Source of the DNA: an uncultured Oscillospiraceae bacterium
GTDB taxonomy: Bacteria; Bacillota; Clostridia; Oscillospirales; Oscillospiraceae
Assembly: GCA_944385645.1 (NCBI GenBank)
Contig: CALWYA010000084.1
Location: 1 to 6,578 of the forward strand
Direction: 5' to 3'
DNA length: 6,578 nt
A program made the position numbers and the translations under genes. Positions 1-5,217 of this stretch are shown here, piece by piece; the first letter of the stretch is position 1, and every line of letters starts with the position of its first letter. The notes under the pieces are model-generated. The model did not search any database, was not told where the DNA came from, and worked only from the letters and a program-made list of their open reading frames with translations.

Positions 1-1094
1 GCTGCGGCAAGGAGTTCAAGGGGGTGTACGACCGGCAGAACCGGAAGGTGATCCACTTCACCTCCAACACCAACGCCAAAGCGGCCACCGCCACCGAGAT
101 CGAGCCCGACGACCCCGCCCTGGCCGACCTGATCGGCGCGGACAAGCGGGAGCAGCTGATCGGAGAGATCGAGCTGCTGGACGGGGCCTCCTGCGACTTC
201 GACCTGGACCGGGTGCGCCACGGCAAGCTGTCCCCGGTGTTCTTCGGCTCCGCCCTCACCAACTTCGGCGTGGAGCCCTTCCTGGAGGAATTTTTACGCA
301 TGACCACCGCCCCCCTGCCCCGGAAGGCGGGGGACGAGGTCATCGACTCCTTCGACCCGGACTTCTCCGCCTTCGTCTTTAAAATCCAGGCCAACATGAA
401 CAAGGCCCACCGGGACCGCATCGCCTTCATGCGGGTGGTGTCCGGCAAGTTCGAGGCGGACCGGGAGGTCTACCACGTCCAGGGGAAAAAGAAGATCCGC
501 CTCTCCCGGCCCCAGCAGCTCATGGCCGCCGAGCGGGAGATCATCGAGGAGGCCTACGCCGGGGACATCATCGGCGTGTTCGACCCGGGCATCTTCTCCA
601 TCGGGGACACCCTGTGCGCCCCGGGGAAGAAGTTCCAGTTCGACCCCATCCCCACCTTCGCTCCGGAGCACTTCGAGCGCATCCGCTCGGTGGATACCAT
701 GAAGCGCAAGCAATTCCTGAAGGGGGTGGAGCAGATCGCCCAGGAGGGCGCCATCCAGATTTTCAAGACCCCTTACACCGGCATGGAGGAGGTCATCGTG
801 GGCGTGGTGGGCACGCTGCAGTTCGACGTGCTGGAATACCGTCTGCGCAGCGAGTACAACGTGGAGCTCTATAAGGAGGGCCTGCCCTTCGAGTACCTGC
901 GGTGGATCGTGAAGGAGGACGAGGATGCCCCCCCGCTGAAGGAGGAGGACCTGCTGCTCCCCAACGACGCCAAGCTGGTGGAGGACTACAAGGGCAATCA
1001 GCTGCTGCTGTTCGCTTCCCAGTGGTCCATCCAGTGGGTGCAGGAGCGCAACAAGGGGCTGCGGCTGGCCGAATTCGGCGGCGCCCGGTTCTGA
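1..1094 (+). CDS. prfC: Peptide chain release factor 3 (RF3), 5'-truncated by window edge
   Basis: RF3 is a translational GTPase that removes RF1/RF2 from the ribosome after peptide release. The frame is open from the first base (first full codon at 3), so the start and the P-loop/switch part of the G domain lie outside the window. What remains is 363 residues against roughly 530 for the family. It opens with CGKEFKGVYDR, which matches the RF3 'GCGxxFKGVY' segment late in the G domain. SPVFFGSALTNFGV (nt about 231-272) is the RF3 G5-type SAL motif closing the G domain. Beta-barrel domains II and III follow, ending in the RF3-typical segment LLLFASQWSIQWVQER near the C terminus. The length of the visible part and these RF3-specific segments exclude EF-G and EF-Tu. 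The gene ends at TGA (1092-1094). A MATE gene follows 46 bases later on the same strand with no terminator between, so cotranscription is likely. Confidence 0.95.
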   Translation, partial: CGKEFKGVYDRQNRKVIHFTSNTNAKAATATEIEPDDPALADLIGADKREQLIGEIELLDGASCDFDLDRVRHGKLSPVFFGSALTNFGVEPFLEEFLRMTTAPLPRKAGDEVIDSFDPDFSAFVFKIQANMNKAHRDRIAFMRVVSGKFEADREVYHVQGKKKIRLSRPQQLMAAEREIIEEAYAGDIIGVFDPGIFSIGDTLCAPGKKFQFDPIPTFAPEHFERIRSVDTMKRKQFLKGVEQIAQEGAIQIFKTPYTGMEEVIVGVVGTLQFDVLEYRLRSEYNVELYKEGLPFEYLRWIVKEDEDAPPLKEEDLLLPNDAKLVEDYKGNQLLLFASQWSIQWVQERNKGLRLAEFGGARF

Positions 1095-1124
1095 CAGAGA
1101 GAGAACCCACCCCACAGCAGACAT

Positions 1125-1131
1125 AAGGAAG
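1125..1131 (+). promoter_or_regulatory. Ribosome binding site deciding a TTG start
   Basis: AAGGAAG lies 9 bases before the TTG at 1141. The next in-frame ATG (1201) falls inside the first conserved MATE segment and has no such site, so the TTG is the better start. Confidence 0.6.
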
Positions 1132-1140
1132 TGAATCCCC

Positions 1141-2535
1141 TTGGCAACTACCCCCCGCGGCAGGGAGAGCGCCCTGGCCACCGCCCCCATCGGGAAGCTG
1201 ATGTGGAAGCTGGCGGTGCCCTCGGTGGCGGCCCAGTTCATCAACCTGCTGTACAACATCGTGGACCGCATCTATATCGGCCACATCCCGGTCATCGGGG
1301 GCACCGCCCTCACCGGCCTGGGGGTGACCTTTCCCATCATCACCCTGATCTCCGCCTTCGCCGCCTTTGCCGGGCAGGGGGGCGCCCCTCTGGCCTCCAT
1401 CCGCCTGGGGGCGGGAGACCGGGAGGGGGCTGAGCGCATCCTGGGCAACTCGGTGACCCTGCTCCTGTGCGCCTCGGCGGTGCTGACGGTGGTGTTCCAG
1501 CTCATCCAGCGGCCGGTGCTTATGGCCTTCGGCGCTTCGGAGGCCACCATCGGCTATGCCACCGACTATATCACCATCTACCTGCTGGGCACCGTCTTTG
1601 TCCAGCTGGCCCTGGGCCTGAACACCTTCATCAGCGCCCAAGGGCGGGCCATGACCGCTATGTGCTCGGTGCTCATCGGGGCGATCCTGAACATCGTGCT
1701 GGACCCGGTGTTCATCTTCGTCTTTGACATGGGGGTCCGGGGGGCGGCTCTGGCCACCATCCTGTCCCAGGCGGTGAGCGCCGCCTGGGTGGTGCTGTTC
1801 CTGTGCAGCCACCGCTCCGGTCTGCGCATCCGGCCGCAGTACATGCGCCTGCGGCGGGCTGTGGTCTCCCGGATCGCCGGCCTGGGGGTGGCCCCCTTCA
1901 TCATGCAGTCCACCGAGAGCCTGGTCACCGTGGTGCTGAACTCCGGCCTGCAGCGGTACGGGGGCGACCTGTACGTGGGCACCCTCACCATCATCCAGAG
2001 CGTCATGCAGATGGTCACCATGCCCATCCAGGGGATCACCCAGGGGGTGCAGCCCCTCATGAGCTTTAACTACGGGGCGGGCAACTACGCCCGGGTCCGC
2101 CGGACCTTCTGGCTGCTGCTACGGGTGACCCTGACGGCCACGGTGAGCGCCTTTCTGATTGTCCTGCTCATCCCCGGTCCCCTGGCCATGCTGTTCAACG
2201 ACGATGAGGAACTGGTCCGGCTGGTGGCCCGGGTGATGCCCGTGTTCTTCGGGGGCATCTGGGCCTTCGGCGCCCAGATGGCCTGTCAGTCGGCCTTTAT
2301 GGCCCTGGGACAGGCCCGGACCAGCCTCTTCCTGGCCCTGCTGCGCAAGGTGATCCTGCTGGTGCCCCTGGCCATCGTCCTGCCTATGGCTCTGGGCAAT
2401 GTTATGGGCATTTACATCGCGGAGCCCATCGCCGATGTTCTGGCCTCCGGCACCACGCTGACCCTGTTCATCCGCAAGCGCAAGACTCTCCTCCCCCTAA
2501 CCCCCCAGGAGGCGGCCCAGAAGCAGAAGAAGTAA
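1141..2535 (+). CDS. MATE family efflux transporter (MepA/NorM-like)
   Basis: This is predicted to be an inner-membrane multidrug/toxin exporter driven by an H+ or Na+ gradient. It is 464 residues, the usual MATE length, with a hydrophobic profile consistent with twelve membrane helices in two MATE domains. The N-terminal half carries the family segment PIGKLMWKLAVPSVAAQF followed by LLYNIVDRIYIG (about residues 36-47). The loop GQGGAPLASIRLGAGD (about 78-93) is the conserved small-residue turn after helix 2. The second half has the matching SFNYGAGNYARVRRTF segment (about 308-323). The C terminus is a basic tail ending KQKK. The start is TTG with a good ribosome binding site. It lies 46 bases after prfC and ends directly at a perfect hairpin. 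Substrate cannot be read from sequence. MATE membership is near certain; the MepA-like subgroup is inferred from the LYNIVD motif. Confidence 0.95.
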   Translation: MATTPRGRESALATAPIGKLMWKLAVPSVAAQFINLLYNIVDRIYIGHIPVIGGTALTGLGVTFPIITLISAFAAFAGQGGAPLASIRLGAGDREGAERILGNSVTLLLCASAVLTVVFQLIQRPVLMAFGASEATIGYATDYITIYLLGTVFVQLALGLNTFISAQGRAMTAMCSVLIGAILNIVLDPVFIFVFDMGVRGAALATILSQAVSAAWVVLFLCSHRSGLRIRPQYMRLRRAVVSRIAGLGVAPFIMQSTESLVTVVLNSGLQRYGGDLYVGTLTIIQSVMQMVTMPIQGITQGVQPLMSFNYGAGNYARVRRTFWLLLRVTLTATVSAFLIVLLIPGPLAMLFNDDEELVRLVARVMPVFFGGIWAFGAQMACQSAFMALGQARTSLFLALLRKVILLVPLAIVLPMALGNVMGIYIAEPIADVLASGTTLTLFIRKRKTLLPLTPQEAAQKQKK

Positions 2536-2536
2536 A

Positions 2537-2573
2537 AAACATCGGCAAGTCCCATTGGGACTTGCCGATGTTT
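2537..2573. terminator. Perfect 17-bp hairpin after the MATE gene, probably bidirectional
   Basis: The arms 2537-2553 and 2557-2573 are fully complementary around a 3-base ATT loop. The hairpin starts two bases after the MATE stop codon. On the plus strand the tail is only TTT then CCC. On the minus strand the stem runs directly into six T residues, so termination in the leftward direction (of anything crossing the PadR remnant) should be stronger. An A-tract/stem/T-tract layout like this is typical of bidirectional terminators. Confidence 0.8.
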
Positions 2574-2720
2574 CCCTGTGGAGGTCAAAAGATAATACTT
2601 TCGTCGCCCACCTTGCGATTGGTCGCCCCAATAGCTAACAATATGGCCTTGCTTTTCAAGACGTTTTAGGCTTGTATATAAAGACGGCTCTTTCAATTCA
2701 TATTCATTATTGCTGTTCAT
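2571..2720 (-). pseudogene. PadR-family transcriptional regulator fragment
   Basis: The 50 residues read leftward from 2720 match the wing-helix part of PadR regulators: NEYELKEPSLYTSLKRLEK is the recognition-helix region, and QGGRRKYYLLTSTGK is the beta-wing with its typical GGRRKYY turn. Real PadR proteins have about 35 more N-terminal residues (the first helices) and usually a C-terminal dimerisation helix. Here both are missing. Upstream of the ATG the same frame has TAG two codons away and TGA further up. Downstream the frame runs into the terminator hairpin, after which residues no longer resemble PadR. It is therefore a relic that cannot form a normal DNA-binding dimer. Its base composition is more AT-rich than the flanking genes. 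PadR regulators often control efflux pumps, but any link with the adjacent MATE gene is speculation. Confidence 0.7.
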
Positions 2721-2808
2721 ATTCTATGAATCTCAGAAAGCCACAATTTTCATTGCATTTGTATGAAATTTTGAACAAATAGGTTCTTTAATCACACTAT
2801 TTCTGTAT

Positions 2809-2837
2809 AAAATAGCGCAACAGTGGTCTAAAGTCAA
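2809..2837 (-). promoter_or_regulatory. Possible sigma-A promoter upstream of the PadR fragment
   Basis: Reading leftward, TTGACT (2837-2832) is followed after 17 bases by TATTTT (2814-2809). This would start transcription near 2802 and read toward the PadR remnant at 2720. The -10 matches only four of six bases and the region is AT-rich, so a chance match is possible. Confidence 0.35.
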
Positions 2838-2860
2838 ACTATGTGTACCAAATGAAAGAG

Positions 2861-2892
2861 ATAGCGCCAAGGCCTTACGACCTTGGCGCTAT
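2861..2892 (-). terminator. Hairpin closing the tRNA operon
   Basis: ATAGCGCCAAGG (2861-2872) and CCTTGGCGCTAT (2881-2892) form a perfect 12-bp stem with an 8-base loop, about 58 bases downstream of the tRNA-Lys 3' end. In the leftward direction the stem is followed by CTCTTTCATT, a moderate T-rich tail. No plus-strand gene precedes it, so it most likely ends the tRNA transcript. Confidence 0.65.
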
Positions 2893-2950
2893 TCCTTCTG
2901 TTACCGCAAATACATTCTTTACCACAAAAAGGGTTCGTATCTGCGCGTTA

Positions 2951-3026
2951 TGGTGACCCAGCGGGGACTCGAACCCCGGACCCACGGCTTAAAAGGCAGT
3001 TGCTCTACCGACTGAGCTACTGAGTC
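2951..3026 (-). tRNA. tRNA-Lys (anticodon UUU)
   Basis: The minus strand folds into a full cloverleaf: acceptor GACTCAG with CTGGGTC, then U8/A9, D arm GCTC/GAGC, anticodon loop CTTTTAA, T arm CGGGG-TTCGAGT-CCCCG, discriminator A and encoded CCA (2953-2951). The anticodon stem is ACTGC/GCCGT, leaving a T29-C41 mismatch in the middle of the stem. All other stems pair (T4-G69 is a wobble). It is the last gene of the five-tRNA cluster. Confidence 0.96.
2964..3007 (-). repeat. 44-bp segment shared by tRNA-Lys and tRNA-Arg (copy 1)
   Basis: This stretch, from the D stem to the T stem of tRNA-Lys, matches 3324-3367 in tRNA-Arg at 41 of 44 positions by hand alignment. The differences are the middle anticodon base, one anticodon-stem base and one T-stem base. 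It is a direct repeat with copies 360 bases apart. Confidence 0.85.
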
Positions 3027-3084
3027 AAATCTTATTTTGTCTCTGGGGTATATCGTGGAGGCCGGCTCCGGTGGAGAGAAAAAG

Positions 3085-3159
3085 TGGCAGGGATGGCTGG
3101 ACTCGAACCAGCGAATGAGGGAGTCAAAGTCCCTTGCCTTACCACTTGGCTACACCCCT
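3085..3159 (-). tRNA. tRNA-Gln (anticodon UUG)
   Basis: The cloverleaf has acceptor AGGGGTG paired with CATCCCT, anticodon stem AGGGA/TCCCT around loop CTTTGAC, and T arm GCTGG-TTCGAGT-CCAGC. Discriminator G and CCA are encoded. An A1-U72 first pair and G73 fit glutamine tRNAs. It is preceded (upstream on the minus strand) by the UUCG-capped hairpin at 3174-3215. Confidence 0.97.
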
Positions 3160-3173
3160 GTGTCCGGCAGAGA

Positions 3174-3215
3174 AAAGGCCAGGGCCGGAGCCGAAGCTCC
3201 GGCCCTTCCGCCTTT
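3174..3215 (-). terminator. UUCG-capped hairpin between tRNA-His and tRNA-Gln
   Basis: Reading leftward, AGGGCCGGAGC (3206-3196) and GCTCCGGCCCT (3191-3181) form an 11-bp perfect stem closed by a C-UUCG-G tetraloop. An outer helix AAAGGC/GCCTTT (3215-3210 with 3179-3174) can extend it across a small internal loop. The stem is followed by GGCC then TTTTCTCT. It could be a partial terminator that lowers tRNA-Gln and tRNA-Lys output, or a 3' stabiliser/processing signal for tRNA-His. The T-run is offset by four bases from the core stem, so termination strength is uncertain. Confidence 0.55.
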
Positions 3216-3219
3216 CGTG

Positions 3220-3297
<78 letters not shown>

Positions 3298-3310
3298 ATA
3301 TTTCTGACAC

Positions 3311-3387
<77 letters not shown>

Positions 3388-3390
3388 GTT

Positions 3391-3464
3391 TGGAGCGGGT
3401 GATGGGAATCGAACCCACGCGACCAGCTTGGAAGGCTGGGATTCTACCATTGAACTACACCCGC
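3391..3464 (-). tRNA. tRNA-Gly (anticodon UCC)
   Basis: First gene of the cluster in the direction of transcription. The acceptor GCGGGTG pairs with CACCCGC, anticodon stem CCAGC/GCTGG carries loop CTTCCAA, and the T arm is GTGGG-TTCGATT-CCCAT. Discriminator T and CCA are encoded. Only three bases separate it from tRNA-Arg. The cluster promoter lies about 36 bases upstream. Confidence 0.97.
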
Positions 3465-3499
3465 ATGGGCAGCGAATTCACTTTTATGTCAGCTTTAAA

Positions 3500-3529
3500 A
3501 TAATACCATACTTCACAGGCGATTGTCAA
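3500..3529 (-). promoter_or_regulatory. Strong sigma-A promoter of the tRNA cluster
   Basis: On the minus strand a perfect TTGACA (3529-3524) is followed after 18 bases by TATTAT (3505-3500). Transcription would start near 3493, about 30 bases before the mature 5' end of tRNA-Gly. No other promoter of this quality is visible within the cluster. Confidence 0.85.
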
Positions 3530-3551
3530 TCCCTTTTTTTCACTTCTCTCC

Positions 3552-3581
3552 GCCCCGCCCGCCATTTTCAGCGGGCGGGGC
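3552..3581 (-). terminator. GC-rich hairpin after the CNNM-family gene (no T-tract)
   Basis: GCCCCGCCCGC (3552-3562) and GCGGGCGGGGC (3571-3581) form an 11-bp perfect stem around an 8-base loop, 10 bases past the stop codon at 3592. Leftward of the stem there is GGAGAGAAGTG and then a run of seven A, not T. It therefore lacks the usual U-tract and may act as an incomplete terminator or a 3'-end stabiliser. Transcripts could leak into the tRNA promoter region. Confidence 0.55.
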
Positions 3582-3591
3582 AGAGCGGGGA

Positions 3592-4938
3592 TCAGTCGTC
3601 CTTTTCCGCCTCCTGGGACTGGGGCTCCTCCGGGGGCTTCTTGCGCAGCAGCACTGAGCGGATACGGTGGTCCTCCACCTGCTCCACGCTCAGCTCCAGG
3701 CCGTCTACCTCCACCACCGGGTGGCTGCCGTCCTCGGGGATAGTGCGCAGCTGGCTGAGCACCATGCCGCCCACGGTGTCATAGTCCTCGTCCTCGGGCA
3801 GGTCCAGGTCCAGCTCTTCAGCCAGGTCCTCCACGCTCAGGGAGCCGCTCACCCGCCACAGGCCGTCCTCCAGCTGCTCCAGCTCGGGGGGCTCGGCGGG
3901 GTCAAACTCGTCGTAAATGTTGCCCACGATCTCCTCCAGCAGGTCCTCGATGGTGACCACGCCGGCCAGCTCGCCGTACTCGTCCAGCACCACCGACAGG
4001 TGGATCTTCTTGCGCTGCATGTCCTTCCACAGGTCGTCGGCGGACAGGCTCTCGGGGACCAGGTAGGCCGGGCGCATCAGCTCCCGGACGGATTTGTTCT
4101 CCCCCTCGGCGCAGGAGACCAGGAAATCTCTGGCGTTGAGGACGCCCAGGATGTCGTTCTCATCCTCGCCGTACACGGGGAAGCGGGACAGACCGCTGGA
4201 CTGGATGGTGTCCAGCACCTGCTCCCGGGTGGCATCTACGGGCAGGGCCACCACGTCCACCGCACGGGTCATCACGTCGCTCACCGTCTGGTCGGAGAAC
4301 TCGAACACGTTGTGGAGCAGCTCCTTCTCGTCCTCGTCGATGGCGCCGTTCTCGTTGCCCAGGTCGATCATCATGCGGATCTCGTCCTCGGTGACCTCTT
4401 CCTCCTCCACGTTGACCTTCATGTGGAGCAGGCGCAGCATCACATTGGTGGACAGGGCCAGCAGCTTCACCACCGGCTTGGCGATGAAGGCGATGGTGGA
4501 CACCACCCGACAGGATAGCCGGGCCATCTCCATAGGCTTCTGCATGGCGATCTTCTTGGGCACCAGTTCACCAAAGATCAGGGTGAAGTAGGACAGGATA
4601 ATGGTGACCACCACCAGGGAGATGGTGTCCAGCACCGAGGCGGGGATGCCCACCCCCAGGCCCACCAGCCAGGCGGTCAGATACTCGGCGAAGCTGTCTC
4701 CAGCGAAGGCGGCGCCCAGGAAGCCGGACAGGGTAATGGCGATCTGGATGGTGGACAGGAAGCTGGAGCTGTCCTCCACCATGTGGAGCAGCTTGGGGGC
4801 CATCTTGTCCCCCTCCTCCTCCAGCTTGCGCAGCTTGTTAGCGTTCAGCGAGATCACGGCGATCTCGGTAGCCGCGAAAAAGGCGTTGATCAAAATAAAG
4901 ACAACCTGCAGCAGCAGCTGCAGCAATATGGTTTGCAC
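3592..4938 (-). CDS. CNNM/CBS/CorC-domain membrane protein (hemolysin family, putative Mg2+ exporter)
   Basis: The protein has 448 residues with the classic three-part layout. The CNNM (DUF21) membrane domain spans about residues 1-195, with hydrophobic segments near 5-31, 60-80, 101-122 and 143-168. It carries the family signatures SFLSTIQIAITLSGFLGAAF and GELVPKKIA (123-131). Two CBS repeats cover about 221-337 (DVMTRAVDVVALP opens the first, and a GVVTIEDLLEEIVGNIYDE segment ends the second). A CorC/HlyC transporter-associated domain runs about 352-432, followed by a charged tail. Established work on CNNM proteins and Staphylococcus MpfA links the family to Mg2+ efflux; 'hemolysin' is a historical label. 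The GTG start at 4938 is chosen because AGGAGG (4947-4952) lies 8 bases upstream and the first helix begins at once. The gene has its own promoter and a long leader. The exact ion is inferred, not shown. Confidence 0.93.
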   Translation of the reverse strand: MQTILLQLLLQVVFILINAFFAATEIAVISLNANKLRKLEEEGDKMAPKLLHMVEDSSSFLSTIQIAITLSGFLGAAFAGDSFAEYLTAWLVGLGVGIPASVLDTISLVVVTIILSYFTLIFGELVPKKIAMQKPMEMARLSCRVVSTIAFIAKPVVKLLALSTNVMLRLLHMKVNVEEEEVTEDEIRMMIDLGNENGAIDEDEKELLHNVFEFSDQTVSDVMTRAVDVVALPVDATREQVLDTIQSSGLSRFPVYGEDENDILGVLNARDFLVSCAEGENKSVRELMRPAYLVPESLSADDLWKDMQRKKIHLSVVLDEYGELAGVVTIEDLLEEIVGNIYDEFDPAEPPELEQLEDGLWRVSGSLSVEDLAEELDLDLPEDEDYDTVGGMVLSQLRTIPEDGSHPVVEVDGLELSVEQVEDHRIRSVLLRKKPPEEPQSQEAEKDD

Positions 4939-5019
4939 AGTTTGTTCCTCCTAAATATGTTCCGGACGGCGGCACCGTCCCATCCCAAAAATTTCCTGAA
5001 AGCGCACAAAAAGCACAGC

Positions 5020-5064
5020 CTATCCCCCCGGAAGCTCCGGCGGGACAGACCATGCCTTATTCAT
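5020..5064 (-). CDS. Possible second leader frame, 14 residues
   Basis: An ATG at 5064 overlaps the end of the acidic frame (ATGAATAA arrangement) and gives MNKAWSVPPELPGG before TAG. It has no good ribosome binding site of its own and would need translational coupling. It contains a Pro-Pro-Glu step. Chance is a real possibility. Confidence 0.2.
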   Translation of the reverse strand: MNKAWSVPPELPGG

Positions 5065-5125
5065 TCTGACGCACTGTCCGTATCTGGTTATCGTCGGCGG
5101 TACTGTCGCCGCTGTCGGAATCCAT
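5057..5125 (-). CDS. Possible 22-residue acidic leader peptide
   Basis: An ATG at 5125 opens a 22-codon frame ending in TAA. GGGAG (5140-5136) lies 10 bases upstream, an acceptable ribosome binding site. The peptide begins MDSDSGDSTADDNQ: five aspartates in the first twelve residues, then a mildly basic C-terminal half ending in QNE. It lies wholly in the leader of a putative Mg2+ transporter gene. Acidic or proline-rich leader peptides are known to sense low Mg2+ in other bacteria (MgtL of Salmonella mgtA; acidic stretches that destabilise ribosomes). The frame is short enough to arise by chance, so translation is unproven. Confidence 0.35.
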   Translation of the reverse strand: MDSDSGDSTADDNQIRTVRQNE

Positions 5126-5178
5126 GGATGAAATGCTCCCTCTTTTCCTCGTTGGGGCCTCGGCCCTCTTAGGTTGGA

Positions 5179-5207
5179 ATGATACCAGAATTTCCGCCCC
5201 CTGTCAA
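5179..5207 (-). promoter_or_regulatory. Near-consensus sigma-A promoter of the CNNM-family gene
   Basis: On the minus strand TTGACA (5207-5202) is perfect, the spacer is 17 bases, and the -10 is TATCAT (5184-5179), five of six. The -35 begins only 10 bases beyond the pyrB stop codon, leaving no room for a pyrB terminator between them. Confidence 0.85.
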
Positions 5208-5217
5208 GGGGTACTGT

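Larger units (their letters stand above)
2536..2950. other. AT-rich intergenic island between MATE gene and tRNA cluster
   Basis: About 415 bases without an intact gene, clearly richer in A and T than the flanking genes. It contains the MATE terminator, a truncated PadR-like fragment on the minus strand, a possible minus-strand promoter (2809-2837), and the hairpin that closes the tRNA operon. The composition change and the broken regulator suggest a residue of an acquired segment next to tRNA genes. I see no integrase, terminal inverted repeat or target duplication that would define an element. Confidence 0.6.
4939..5172 (-). promoter_or_regulatory. Long structured 5' leader of the CNNM-family mRNA
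   Basis: From the predicted start near 5172 to the GTG at 4938 the untranslated leader is about 230 bases, far longer than needed. It contains two small overlapping reading frames (5125-5057 and 5064-5020). The stem GGACAG (5079-5074)/CTGTCC (5048-5043) encloses the junction of these frames. A second hairpin is CCGGA/TCCGG (5040-5028). A third, GGACGG/CCGTCC (4980-4964), ends 11 bases before the ribosome binding site. I do not recognise the conserved blocks of the M-box Mg2+ riboswitch or another known riboswitch. A regulatory leader is an inference from length, structure and the small frames. Confidence 0.5.

Noticed and set aside
294..1271. Long open frame on the minus strand opposite prfC
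   Set aside because: It mirrors the GC-rich codons of prfC, has repetitive low-complexity composition (H, L, G, V) and no family resemblance; it is a shadow of the real gene.
793..1812. Long minus-strand frame opposite the prfC end and MATE gene
   Set aside because: Product is almost only G, H, Q, R, D and P runs, typical of antisense reading in GC-rich DNA; both sense genes are firmly identified.
2791..2813. Plus-strand promoter with TGTATAAAAT
   Set aside because: A good extended -10 but no -35 at 16-18 bases and no plus-strand gene downstream; the AT-rich background makes it weak.
3667..4591. Long plus-strand frames opposite the CNNM-family gene
   Set aside because: They lie wholly antisense to a clearly recognised CNNM/CBS protein and have skewed composition without domains.
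4939..5172. M-box (ykoK) Mg2+ riboswitch in the CNNM leader
   Set aside because: I looked for the conserved M-box blocks near the 5' end and before the terminator helix and could not find them; a covariance-model search would settle it.
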